Assembly (NCBI RefSeq): GCF_009765735.1
Contig: NZ_LMUW01000049.1
Location: 100,105-164,104, forward strand
Origin: Xenophilus sp. L33
GTDB taxonomy: Bacteria > Pseudomonadota > Gammaproteobacteria > Burkholderiales > Burkholderiaceae_C
Reading direction: 5' to 3'
Length of the DNA stretch: 64,000 nucleotides
The notes beneath the pieces were generated by a model. The model was not told the origin of the DNA. It searched no databases and saw nothing but the letters and a program-made list of their open reading frames with translations. Of the stretch, positions 33,868-41,885 are shown in pieces. The translations under genes were made by a program, and so were the position numbers. Each line of letters starts with the position of its first letter. Position 1 is the first letter of the stretch.

Positions 33868-34146
33868 ACGCGAACCATGTCCGACGCCAGCGACAAGCTG
33901 GGACCGTCTACGGACGTCGCATCGCGAACTGCCGATGGTGCGCGCCGACGGCACCGAGATGAGCTTCGTGCACGACCGCTGCTTCGACGAGCAGGCCCGC
34001 GTCATCCGATGGCGGCGATCCACGCGCCTTGCCTCGAGGACGTCGACCTGGCGTCGCTGCCGGTGACGCACTTCGACGGCCGATCGCGGCCCTGATCGCG
34101 GGTTGTCGCCGGCTACCATGGCGGCCAGGAAACCGAATCCGACGCC
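33868..34146. other. Gene-free junction between the catabolic patch and the fnr gene
   Basis: About 280 bases without a convincing gene. Short plus-strand frames (33877-34095 and an overlapping one) show protein-like phrases such as GTEMSFVHDRCFDEQARV and LEDVDLASLPVTHFDG in different frames, as in an eroded coding fragment. It marks the right end of the region that differs in base composition from its surroundings. Confidence 0.3.
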
Positions 34147-34860
34147 ATGACACCCGACACCCTCAAGGTCGCCTGCTCCAGCTGCAACCTGCGCGAGCTC
34201 TGCATGCCGGTCGGCCTGCAGCCGGACGAACTTCGTCGAATCGACGAGATCGTCGCGACCCGCCGCAAGGTGAAGCGGCGCGAGACGCTGTTCCGGAGCG
34301 GCGAGCGCTTCAGCTCGCTCTATGCGATACGCACCGGCGTCTTCAAGACCCGCGTGATGGCCGCGGACGGCCGCGACCAGGTGACCGGCTTCCAGATGGC
34401 CGGCGAGATCATCGGCCTGGACGGCATCGTCAACGACCAGCACACCTGCGACGCGGTGGCGCTGGAAGACGCCGAGGTCTGCGTGATGCCCTTCGACCGC
34501 ATCGAGGAACTGTCGCGCGAGGTCACCGCGCTGCAGCGCCATGTGCACCGGATCATGAGCCGCGAGATCGTGCGCGAGCACGGCGTCATGCTGCTGCTGG
34601 GCAGCATGCGCGCCGAGGAGCGGCTCGCCGCCTTCCTGCTCAACCTGGTCGGGCGGCTGCATGCGCGCGGCTTCTCGCGCGACGAGGTGGTGCTGCGCAT
34701 GACCCGCGAAGAGATCGGCAGCTACCTCGGCCTCAAGCTCGAGACCGTGAGCCGCACCCTGTCGAAGTTCGTCCAAGAGGGCATGGTCGAGGTCGCGAAC
34801 CGGCACGTACGGATCGTCGACGCCGAAGCGTTGCGGCTGTTGATTCACCCCGGCAACTGA
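34147..34860 (+). CDS. fnr: FNR-type oxygen-responsive transcriptional regulator
   Basis: The protein has 237 residues. Cluster ligands follow the FNR pattern: Cys10, Cys13 and Cys19 (C-x2-C-x5-C) and Cys112 in EVCVMPF, all present for an oxygen-labile [4Fe-4S] cluster. The cyclic-nucleotide-like barrel contains LYAIRTGVFKT. The helix-turn-helix EEIGSYLGLKLETVSRTL has the Glu and Ser-Arg that read TTGAT half-sites in E. coli FNR. Without oxygen it should dimerise and activate microaerobic genes. hemN follows directly behind an FNR box, so it is an obvious target. Confidence 0.93.
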   Translation: MTPDTLKVACSSCNLRELCMPVGLQPDELRRIDEIVATRRKVKRRETLFRSGERFSSLYAIRTGVFKTRVMAADGRDQVTGFQMAGEIIGLDGIVNDQHTCDAVALEDAEVCVMPFDRIEELSREVTALQRHVHRIMSREIVREHGVMLLLGSMRAEERLAAFLLNLVGRLHARGFSRDEVVLRMTREEIGSYLGLKLETVSRTLSKFVQEGMVEVANRHVRIVDAEALRLLIHPGN

Positions 34861-34873
34861 ACGGCCAGCTTCC

Positions 34874-34887
34874 TTGACCTGAATCAA
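34874..34887 (+). promoter_or_regulatory. FNR box TTGAC-CTGA-ATCAA
   Basis: This 14-base site matches the FNR consensus TTGAT-N4-ATCAA at nine of ten specified positions. It lies in the 62-base gap between fnr and hemN, 36-49 bases before the hemN start. It predicts oxygen-limited activation of hemN by the regulator encoded next door. The position of the transcription start is unknown. Confidence 0.8.
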
Positions 34888-34922
34888 GGTGCAGGGCCTT
34901 CGGCAGGCGCACAGTCGACCAC

Positions 34923-36341
34923 ATGAGCTCCATCGCCCTGGCATCTCCGCCCGAAGCCCGTTGGCAGCCCGACGCCGACCTGCTCTCGCGCTTCGACCGG
35001 CCCGGGCCGCGCTACACCTCCTACCCCACCGCCGACCGCTTCGTCGAGGCCTTCGGGCCGGAGGACTACGCCGCCGCCGCGCGCCAGCGCCGGCTCGGCC
35101 TGCGCGCGGCGACGAGCCCGGTCTCGCTCTACGTGCACGTGCCCTTCTGTGCCTCGCTCTGCTACTACTGCGCCTGCAACAAGATCGTGACCCGGCGCGC
35201 CTCGCGTGGCCGGGACTACCTCGGCTACCTGGGCCGCGAGATCGCGCTGCAGCTCGAGCTGCTGGGTCCCGGTACGCCGGTCTCGCAGCTGCACCTCGGC
35301 GGCGGCACGCCGACCTTCCTCGGCGACGAGGAACTGGCCGCACTGATGCGGCTGCTGCGCGAGTCCTTCGCGCTCACGAGCCATGGCGAGCATTCGATCG
35401 AGATCGACCCGCGCACCGTCGACCGCGAGCGCCTGGCGCACCTGGCGGCGCTGGGCTTCAACCGGCTGAGCTTCGGCGTGCAGGACTTCGACCCCGAGGT
35501 GCAGCAGGCGGTGCATCGCATCCAGCCGGCGCGCCAGGTCTTCGACCTGGTGGCCGAGGCCCGCGGGCTCGGCTTCGGCTCGCTCAACATCGACCTGATC
35601 CACGGCCTGCCGCGGCAGAGCGTGGCTTCCTTCGGTCGCACGCTGGCGCAGGTCTGCGCGCTTCGGCCCGACCGCATCGCGCTCTATGCCTACGCGCACC
35701 TGCCGGAGCGCTTCAAGCCGCAGCGGCGCATCGCCGTCGACGCGCTGCCGCCGCCGGGCGTGCGCATCGAGATGCTGGCCCGTTCGATCGCCGCGCTGGA
35801 AGAGGCCGGCTACGTTCACATCGGCATGGATCACTTCGCCCTGCCCGACGATGCACTGGCCATCGCCAAGCGCCAGGGTCGGCTGCATCGCAACTTCCAG
35901 GGCTACACCACGCAGCCTGATTGCGACCTGGTGGCGCTCGGCGTCTCGGCCATCGGCCGCATCGGCAGCACCTACAGCCAGAACGCCAAGTCGCTGGAAG
36001 ACTATTGCGACCATCTCGACCAGGGCCGGCTGCCGGTCGAGCGCGGCCTGGCGCTGTCGCGCGACGACCTGCTGCGGCGCTCGGTCATCATGTCCATCAT
36101 GTGCCAGGGCCGGGTCGACTTCGAATCGATCGGCATCGCGCACCTGGTGGACTTCGAGTCGGTGTTCGGTGTCGAACTGGCCGCGCTGGGGCCGCTGGCC
36201 GCGGACGGGCTGGTCAGCCTGAGCGACCACGGCTTCAGCGTCACGCCCAAGGGCTGGTTCTTCGTTCGCGGCGTGGCGATGGTCTTCGACCGCTACCTGC
36301 AGGCCGATCGCCGGCGCACCCGTTTCTCGCGAATCATCTAG
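34923..36341 (+). CDS. hemN: Oxygen-independent coproporphyrinogen III dehydrogenase HemN
   Basis: The protein has 472 residues, the length of true HemN. The radical-SAM motif is Cys76-x3-Cys80-x2-Cys83, with Cys85 following (CASLCYYCACN), as in E. coli HemN. LHLGGGTPTFL and INIDLIHGLPRQ are the usual SAM-binding stretches, and GMDHFALPDD matches HemN and not the HemW branch. It converts coproporphyrinogen III to protoporphyrinogen IX without oxygen. The upstream FNR box and fnr gene fit anaerobic control. Confidence 0.95.
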   Translation: MSSIALASPPEARWQPDADLLSRFDRPGPRYTSYPTADRFVEAFGPEDYAAAARQRRLGLRAATSPVSLYVHVPFCASLCYYCACNKIVTRRASRGRDYLGYLGREIALQLELLGPGTPVSQLHLGGGTPTFLGDEELAALMRLLRESFALTSHGEHSIEIDPRTVDRERLAHLAALGFNRLSFGVQDFDPEVQQAVHRIQPARQVFDLVAEARGLGFGSLNIDLIHGLPRQSVASFGRTLAQVCALRPDRIALYAYAHLPERFKPQRRIAVDALPPPGVRIEMLARSIAALEEAGYVHIGMDHFALPDDALAIAKRQGRLHRNFQGYTTQPDCDLVALGVSAIGRIGSTYSQNAKSLEDYCDHLDQGRLPVERGLALSRDDLLRRSVIMSIMCQGRVDFESIGIAHLVDFESVFGVELAALGPLAADGLVSLSDHGFSVTPKGWFFVRGVAMVFDRYLQADRRRTRFSRII

Positions 36342-36349
36342 GAGGGCTC

Positions 36350-36820
36350 ATGTACCAACACATCCTGGTGCCGGTCGACGGCAGCGACACCTCGCGGCAC
36401 GGCCTCGAGGAGGCGATCCGGCTCGCCCGGCTGACGCAGGGCCGACTGCGGCTCATCCACGTGATCGACGAACTGTCGATGTCGATGGCGGTCAGCGCCT
36501 CGGCCGGCTTCACCGCCGAATGGCTCGACGGCCTGCGCGAGAGCGGCGAGAAGGTGCTCGCCGATGCCAAGGCCGTCGTTTGCAACGCCGGTCTCGAAGT
36601 CGACGGCCGGGTGCACGACAACTTCAGCGGCCCGCTGGACGTGATCGTGGCCGCCGAGGCGCGCGGCTGGCCGGCCGAGCTGATCGTGCTCGGCACCCAC
36701 GGCCGCCGCGGCATCGGCCGCCTGATGATGGGCAGCGGCGCCGAGAACATCCTGCGCAGCGCGCCGGTGCCGGTGCTGCTCGTTCGTACGCCGGAGCCGA
36801 AAGCGGGGGCACGGCCGTGA
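36350..36820 (+). CDS. UspA-family universal stress protein
   Basis: The protein has 156 residues in a single Usp domain. It starts ILVPVDGSDTSRHGLEEAI and ends with the nucleotide-binding motif G-x2-G-x9-G-S (GTHGRRGIGRLMMGSGAENI), so it should bind ATP. A strong ribosome site (GGAGGG, 36341-36346) precedes the ATG, eight bases after the hemN stop. Co-transcription with hemN under FNR control is likely, as is common for Usp proteins in low-oxygen regulons. Its stop overlaps the next start (GTGA). Confidence 0.92.
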   Translation: MYQHILVPVDGSDTSRHGLEEAIRLARLTQGRLRLIHVIDELSMSMAVSASAGFTAEWLDGLRESGEKVLADAKAVVCNAGLEVDGRVHDNFSGPLDVIVAAEARGWPAELIVLGTHGRRGIGRLMMGSGAENILRSAPVPVLLVRTPEPKAGARP

Positions 36821-37026
36821 ATACGCGGCGAATCGGCCCGACGGCGGCCAGCGGCCTGATCGGCGTCTGCAGCGGTGCGCTGTGGGGTGCGCTCGGACCG
36901 CAATCGACCGATGCATCGCTGCCGACGGCGATGGTGCAAGGCGCGCTGGTCGTCGGCGCGTTGTCGATGCTGGTGGCGCTGGTCTTCGAACTAGGGCACC
37001 GGCTCTGCGGCGGCATGGCCGACTAG
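36817..37026 (+). CDS. Small two-helix membrane protein
   Basis: The protein has 69 residues, starting at GTG 36817, whose last two bases are part of the upstream Usp stop codon (GTGA). GGGGG upstream supports this start. Two hydrophobic segments are visible: SGLIGVCSGALWGALG and ALVVGALSMLVALVFEL. No family was recognised. Translational coupling to UspA and position after hemN place it in the low-oxygen transcript. It ends four bases into the convergent NTF2-like gene. Confidence 0.6.
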   Translation: MNTRRIGPTAASGLIGVCSGALWGALGPQSTDASLPTAMVQGALVVGALSMLVALVFELGHRLCGGMAD

Positions 37027-37406
37027 GATTCCTGCGCCACCCACTGCGCCCGCCAGGCCGGCGCCTCGAACGGATCGGCGAAGTATTGCGTCTCGCGCGC
37101 CACCTTGGCGCCGCGGAATTCCATGATGCTCACCGTGAAGGCGCTCCGGCCTTCGTAGCGGATCGCGTACTCGGTGACCCAGAGCATGCCTTCGCCGACG
37201 ATGCGCCGCACCTCGAAGCCCGAGGGCTTGCCCGGATGGTGGCTGCGCAGCGCCTGCAGGTTCTCTCGGCCATGGATCACCTCGCCCGACTGCGGATAGA
37301 GGCAGACGGCATCGTCGTGGTAGATGTCGTGCTCGGCCGCCTGGTCGCCCGAGGCCGAGGCGGCCCAGTGCCGATCGATCGCGGCGCGGATGTCCGGGTC
37401 TTGCAT
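37023..37406 (-). CDS. NTF2-like (SnoaL-type) protein
   Basis: The protein has 127 residues, matching the SnoaL/NTF2-like cone fold: AAIDRHWAASASGDQAAEHDIYHDDAVCLYPQ for the first helices, VIHGRENLQALRSHHPG, and a C-terminal DPFEAPAWRAQW strand-helix. Such proteins may be small isomerases, hydrolases or ligand binders. The ATG at 37406 is preceded by AGGAGC on its strand, which decides the start over a longer open frame. It is convergent with the small membrane protein and divergent from the metallo-hydrolase gene. Confidence 0.75.
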   Translation of the reverse strand: MQDPDIRAAIDRHWAASASGDQAAEHDIYHDDAVCLYPQSGEVIHGRENLQALRSHHPGKPSGFEVRRIVGEGMLWVTEYAIRYEGRSAFTVSIMEFRGAKVARETQYFADPFEAPAWRAQWVAQES

Positions 37407-37488
37407 CGTCGTGCTCCTTGCGTCGGTTGGATCCTGATTCTGCGCGCGTCGGGCCGTGCCGAGCCCCGGCTGCAACACAATCGACGGC

Positions 37489-38604
37489 ATGACGCCCGTC
37501 GCTAACCCCTCTTCTTTCCAATGGCCGCGCCGCCTGGCAGCGGCTGCGCTGGTGCTGTGCAGCCTCCTGGCCGGCTGCGCCAGCCATGCCGCTTGCGAGT
37601 CGTCGCCCTATGCCGGCTCGCCGCAGTTCCACGACTGCGGCTTTCGCAATCCGCCGAACCCGGAGGCCCGGCCGAACGCCTCGCCCTGGAAGATCTGGCC
37701 GCGCTTCCTGTTCGCGAGCAAGACCGACACGAAGCCGGCCGAGCCGCTGCCGCTGCACCGGCTGACGACGGCCGAGCTGGATGCGCTCGATCCGCAGGCC
37801 AACCACGTGATCCGCATCGGGCATTCGTCCCTGCTGCTGAAGCTGCACGGCAAGTACTGGTTGATCGACCCGATGTTCAGCGAGCGCGCCTCGCCGGTGC
37901 AATGGGCCGGGCCGAAGCGCTACACGCCGACGCCGATCGCGCTCGACCAGTTGCCGCCGATCGAGGGCGTGATCATTTCGCACGACCACTACGACCATCT
38001 CGATGCCACGACCATCGCCTACCTCGCGACGCGAGCCGGGCGCTTCTTCGTGCCGCTCGGCGTCGGAGACCGGCTGAAGGGCTTCGGCGTGCCCTCGGAC
38101 CGCATCCAGGAACTGGACTGGTGGCAGGGCGCGACATTCGGCGATGTTCACCTGATGGCGACCCGCGCCCAGCATTTCTCCGGCCGCAGCTTGACCGACC
38201 GCGACGACACGCTCTGGGCCTCGTGGGTCATCGAGAGCGCCGGGCAGCGGCTCTTCTACAGCGGCGATGGCGGCTATTCGCCGGGCTTCGCCCAGATCGG
38301 CCAGCGCTTCGGCGGCTTCGACCTGGCGATGATCGAGAACGGCGCCTACGACCCGAACTGGCCTTCGGTCCACATGACGCCCGAACAGACGATGCAGGCC
38401 TTCGAGGACCTGCATGCCAAGGTGCTGCTGCCGGTGCACAACAGCACCTTCGACCTCGCCTTCCACACCTGGCACGACCCGCTCGATCGCATCGCCGCGC
38501 TGGCGGATGCGCACCATGTCGAGCTGGCGACGCCGCTGATCGGCGAGCCGGTCACCGTGGGTGCGCCGCGCGGCAACGCGCGGTGGTGGCAGGGATCGCG
38601 CTAG
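37489..38604 (+). CDS. Lipoprotein metallo-beta-lactamase-fold hydrolase (NAPE-PLD-like)
   Basis: The protein has 371 residues. A signal peptide ends in the lipobox LLAGC (Cys near 30), so it should be membrane anchored. The zinc motif is SHDHYDHLD (HxHxDH), with later His/Asp in THAQHF-like ATRAQHFSG, YSGDGGYSPGF and LLPVHNSTFDLAFHTW. The pattern fits the N-acyl-phosphatidylethanolamine phospholipase D-like group, which often acts on membrane lipids. The actual substrate here is unknown. The stop overlaps the convergent LysR gene by four bases. Confidence 0.87.
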   Translation: MTPVANPSSFQWPRRLAAAALVLCSLLAGCASHAACESSPYAGSPQFHDCGFRNPPNPEARPNASPWKIWPRFLFASKTDTKPAEPLPLHRLTTAELDALDPQANHVIRIGHSSLLLKLHGKYWLIDPMFSERASPVQWAGPKRYTPTPIALDQLPPIEGVIISHDHYDHLDATTIAYLATRAGRFFVPLGVGDRLKGFGVPSDRIQELDWWQGATFGDVHLMATRAQHFSGRSLTDRDDTLWASWVIESAGQRLFYSGDGGYSPGFAQIGQRFGGFDLAMIENGAYDPNWPSVHMTPEQTMQAFEDLHAKVLLPVHNSTFDLAFHTWHDPLDRIAALADAHHVELATPLIGEPVTVGAPRGNARWWQGSR

Positions 38605-39527
38605 GCCGGCGACGGCCTGGCGCGCCGTGGCGTCGCCGCCGCGTGCAGGTGCTCGACCAGCAGCTTCGCCGCCGGCGACAGCCGCTTCTCGTCATGGAAG
38701 CAGATCGCGAAGCTGCGCTGCGCCCACTTGTCGGTGAGCGGCAGCACCACGAGGCCGTAGGTCGATGCCATCGGCTCGGCCACCTCGCGCGGCACCACGG
38801 CGATGCCGAGGTTGGCGCGCACGCAGCGCAATGACGCGTCGAAGGTGGTGACGACCGCGCGGTAGCTGATCGTGCGGCCGATGATCGCCGCGGCGCGCGC
38901 GAGCATGGTGTGCACCGCCGTGTTGGCCGGCAGGCCGACGTGGTCGTGGTCGAGCGTGTCCTCGAAGGCGCAGCGCTTCCTGCGCGCGATCGGGTGCGAG
39001 GGGCTGGCGATGATCGCCAGGTGGTCGCCGCGGTAGGGGCGGGTCTGCAGGCCTTCGAGGTCGGCGGCGTCCCAGCAGACGCCGATGGGCGCCAGCCCTT
39101 CGCGGAGACCGCTCACCACCTCGCGGCTCAGCGCTTCCTCGATGTCGATGCGGATGTCGCGGTGCGCCGGAACCTGCAGGAAGGCGGCGATGTCGTCGGG
39201 CAGGTAGCCGGCGATCGACGACACCGTGGCCAGCACCCGCACCTGTCCCTTGATGCCCTTGCCGTAGGCGGCCATGTCGCGCGAGACGCGGTCGGCGTTG
39301 GCGAGCATGGCCCGCGCATGTGCCAGCAGGATCTCGCCGGCACCGGTGACCACCACGCCGCGCCGGTTGCGCTCCAGCAGCAGGTTGCCGACCGTGTCTT
39401 CGAGCTGCGCCAGGCGCTTGCTGATCGCCGAGGCGACGATGTGATGCTGTTCCGCCGCGCGGGCGATGTTGCGGGTCTCGCAGACCGCGACGAAGAGGCG
39501 CAGGGTGGTGAGGTCGAGGTCGTACAT
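38601..39527 (-). CDS. LysR-family transcriptional regulator
   Basis: The protein has 308 residues. The HTH (LRLFVAVCETRNIARAAEQHHIVASAISKRLAQLED) sits at about 9-44 and is followed by a usual effector domain of the LysR type. It is divergent from the HMG-CoA-lyase-like gene, with a palindromic T-N11-A box at 39578-39590 between them. It very probably controls that catabolic set in response to the substrate or an intermediate. ATG 39527 is chosen because the HTH starts a few residues in; a longer frame to 39578 would enter the operator region. Confidence 0.9.
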   Translation of the reverse strand: MYDLDLTTLRLFVAVCETRNIARAAEQHHIVASAISKRLAQLEDTVGNLLLERNRRGVVVTGAGEILLAHARAMLANADRVSRDMAAYGKGIKGQVRVLATVSSIAGYLPDDIAAFLQVPAHRDIRIDIEEALSREVVSGLREGLAPIGVCWDAADLEGLQTRPYRGDHLAIIASPSHPIARRKRCAFEDTLDHDHVGLPANTAVHTMLARAAAIIGRTISYRAVVTTFDASLRCVRANLGIAVVPREVAEPMASTYGLVVLPLTDKWAQRSFAICFHDEKRLSPAAKLLVEHLHAAATPRRARPSPA

Positions 39528-39577
39528 CGTGGTTCGGTTCGCGGTTCGCGGTGCGTGATCCGCGCCGGCAGGAGACA

Positions 39578-39590
39578 TTCCGAAACGGAA
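39578..39590. promoter_or_regulatory. LysR-type T-N11-A box TTCCGAAACGGAA
   Basis: A perfect 13-base interrupted palindrome (TTCCG-AAA-CGGAA) lies 51-63 bases upstream of the LysR start and about 105 bases upstream of the divergent HMG-CoA-lyase gene. This is the classical recognition-site layout for LysR proteins. A half-site-like CGGAA recurs at 39628-39632, which could be the activation site. Confidence 0.6.
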
Positions 39591-39693
39591 CGCTCATCGT
39601 GCCGCAATACCACTTTGGCCTTTTGATCGGAAACCCTAAAGTCGTCCCCACGGCGCCGAAGAGCCCGACTGAAGCACCTCCCAGGAGACATCG

Positions 39694-40653
39694 ATGAACG
39701 CCCGCCATCCCCGTCATTCCCACCTGCCCTCGACCGCCATCGTTCGCGAGGTCGGCCTGCGCGACGGCCTGCAGAGCATCGCGACCATCCTGCCGACGGA
39801 CCTGAAGTGCGAGTGGATCCGCGTCGCCCACGCGGCCGGCCAGCGCGAGATCGAGGTCGGCTCCTTCGTGCCGGCGCGCCTGCTGCCGCAACTCGCCGAC
39901 ACCGCCGAACTGCTGGCCTTCGCCAGGACGCTGCCCGGCCTCTTCGCCTCGGTGCTGGTGCCCAACCTGCGCGGCGCCGATGCCGCGATCGCCGGCAAGG
40001 CCGACCTGATGATCGTGCCGCTGTCGGCCAGCCATGCCCACAGCCTGGCCAACCTGCGCAAGACGCCCGACGACGTGGTCGCCGAAGTGGCGCGCATCCG
40101 CGCGGCCCGCGACGCGGCCGGCTCGAAGGCGCTGATCGAGGGCGGCGTCGGCACCGCCTTCGGCTGCACGATCCAGGGCCGGGTCGAGAAGAGCGAAGTG
40201 CTGCGCCTGATGCAGGCCCTGCTCGACGCCGGCGCCGACCGCGTGAGCCTGGCCGACACGGTCGGCTACGCCGATCCGGCCATGGTCGAGGACCTCTTCG
40301 AGGCCGCCGTGAAGATCGCCGGCGACCGCTTCTGGTGCGGCCACTTCCACGACACGCGCGGCCTGGGCCTGGCCAACGTCTACGCCGCGTTGCAAGTGGG
40401 CGTGCGGCGCTTCGACGCCTGCCTGGCCGGCATCGGCGGCTGCCCGCATGCGCCGGGCGCCAGCGGCAACGTGTCGACCGAGGACCTGGCCTACATGCTC
40501 GGCAGCATGGGCATCGCGACCGGCATCGACATCGCCCGGCTGCTGGCCTTGCGCGCGCGTGTCGCGGGCTGGCTGGGCGGCGAGACGCTGCATGGCGCGC
40601 TCTGGCAGGCCGGTCTGCCGAAGACCTTCGAAGCCGAAGCGACCGCGGTCTGA
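39694..40653 (+). CDS. Hydroxymethylglutaryl-CoA lyase family protein
   Basis: The protein has 319 residues. Family motifs are REVGLRDGLQS (catalytic Arg, Asp), GHFHDTRGLGLAN (metal His-x-His-Asp) and the signature GIGGCPHAPGASGNVSTEDL with the catalytic Cys. These enzymes split HMG-CoA, or related 3-hydroxy-3-methyl acyl-CoAs, into acetyl-CoA (or pyruvate) and a keto acid. A class III CoA-transferase follows, so the pathway probably starts from the free acid, activated by CoA transfer, and ends with cleavage here. AGGAGA before the ATG is a strong ribosome site. Confidence 0.92.
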   Translation: MNARHPRHSHLPSTAIVREVGLRDGLQSIATILPTDLKCEWIRVAHAAGQREIEVGSFVPARLLPQLADTAELLAFARTLPGLFASVLVPNLRGADAAIAGKADLMIVPLSASHAHSLANLRKTPDDVVAEVARIRAARDAAGSKALIEGGVGTAFGCTIQGRVEKSEVLRLMQALLDAGADRVSLADTVGYADPAMVEDLFEAAVKIAGDRFWCGHFHDTRGLGLANVYAALQVGVRRFDACLAGIGGCPHAPGASGNVSTEDLAYMLGSMGIATGIDIARLLALRARVAGWLGGETLHGALWQAGLPKTFEAEATAV

Positions 40654-40705
40654 ACGCCCTGACGCGAAGCCGCCTCCCCCGATGACAACCCACCGAGACA
40701 CACCC

Positions 40706-41860
40706 ATGACGAATCCCGCTCCGCTCCCGCTCGCCGGCATCCGCGTCCTCGAATTCACCCACATGGTCATGGGCCCGACCTGCGGGATGATCCTGGCCGA
40801 CCTCGGCGCCGAGGTCATCAAGATCGAGCCGCCCGGCGGCGACAAGACCCGCAAGCTGCCCGGCCTGGGCATCGGCTTCTTCCGTTCGTTCAACCGAAAC
40901 AAGAAAAGCGTGGTGCTGGACATCACGACCGAGGAGGGCCGCGCCACCGCGACCGAACTGGCCGGCGAATGCGACGTGGTGCTGGAGAACTTCCGCCCGG
41001 GCCTGATGGAGAAGCTCGGTCTCGACCACGCGACGCTGTCGAGAATATTCCCGAGGCTCATCTACGTCACCCACAAGGGCTTCCTGCCAGGCCCCTACAA
41101 AGACCGCCTGGCGCTCGACGAAGTGGTTCAGATGATGGGCGGCCTGTCGTACATGACCGGCCCGGTCGGCCGGCCGCTGCGCGCGGGCACCTCGGTCAAC
41201 GACATCATGGGCGGCATGTTCGGCGCGATCGGCGTGATGGCGGCGCTGCGCGAGCGCGAGCTCACCGGCCGCGGCCAGGAGGTGCAGAGCGCCCTCTTCG
41301 AGAATTGCGTGTTCCTGAGCTCGCAGCACATGCAGCAGTTCCTCATGACCGGCGAGCCGCCGCCGCCGATGCCCTCGCGCGTGTCGGCCTGGAGCGTCTA
41401 CGACGTCTTCACCCTGGCCGAGGGCGAGCAGCTCTTCATCGGCGCGGTGAGCGACAAGCAGTTCGCCACCTTGTGCAAGGTGCTGGACCGCACCGACCTG
41501 CTCGACCGTCCGGGCTTCGCCGACAACGCCTCGCGCGTCGCCGTGCGTCCCGAACTGCTGGCCACGCTCGGCGAGATCCTCATCCACCACTCGACCGACC
41601 AGCTGTCGGCCAAGCTCGAAGCCGCCGGCATTCCCTTCGCGCCGATCGTGAGGCCCGACCAGTTGGTGGAAGACGCGCACCTGAAGGCCAGCGGCGGCCT
41701 CGTGCCGATGACCACCGACGAGGGCGGCGTGACGGAGGTGGTGTTGCTGCCGCTGCTGATGGGCGGTCGACGCCCCGGGGTGCGCATGCCGCTGCCGAGG
41801 GCGGGCGAGCACACCGATGAAGTCCTTTCGCGACTCGCGTCTCGCCGACAGCCGGCCTGA
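40706..41860 (+). CDS. CaiB/BaiF (class III) CoA-transferase
   Basis: The protein has 384 residues. It has LAGIRVLEFTHMVMGPTCGMILADLGAEVIKIE at the N-terminus, LNRNKKSV-type FNRNKKSVVLDI, the catalytic Asp in LALDEVVQMMGGL and GGMFGAIGVMAALRERELTG. It moves CoA between acids without ATP. It pairs with the lyase gene 52 bases upstream. ATG 40682 is an alternative start, eight residues longer, but has no ribosome site. The likely acceptor is the imported hydroxy-dicarboxylic acid; the donor is unknown. Confidence 0.9.
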   Translation: MTNPAPLPLAGIRVLEFTHMVMGPTCGMILADLGAEVIKIEPPGGDKTRKLPGLGIGFFRSFNRNKKSVVLDITTEEGRATATELAGECDVVLENFRPGLMEKLGLDHATLSRIFPRLIYVTHKGFLPGPYKDRLALDEVVQMMGGLSYMTGPVGRPLRAGTSVNDIMGGMFGAIGVMAALRERELTGRGQEVQSALFENCVFLSSQHMQQFLMTGEPPPPMPSRVSAWSVYDVFTLAEGEQLFIGAVSDKQFATLCKVLDRTDLLDRPGFADNASRVAVRPELLATLGEILIHHSTDQLSAKLEAAGIPFAPIVRPDQLVEDAHLKASGGLVPMTTDEGGVTEVVLLPLLMGGRRPGVRMPLPRAGEHTDEVLSRLASRRQPA

Positions 41861-41885
41861 GCCGCCGAGCCCCAGGAGACAAGAC

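Noticed and set aside
33877..34095. Small gene between the MFS and fnr genes
   Set aside because: Protein-like phrases occur in two frames and none makes a continuous recognisable product; it looks like debris.
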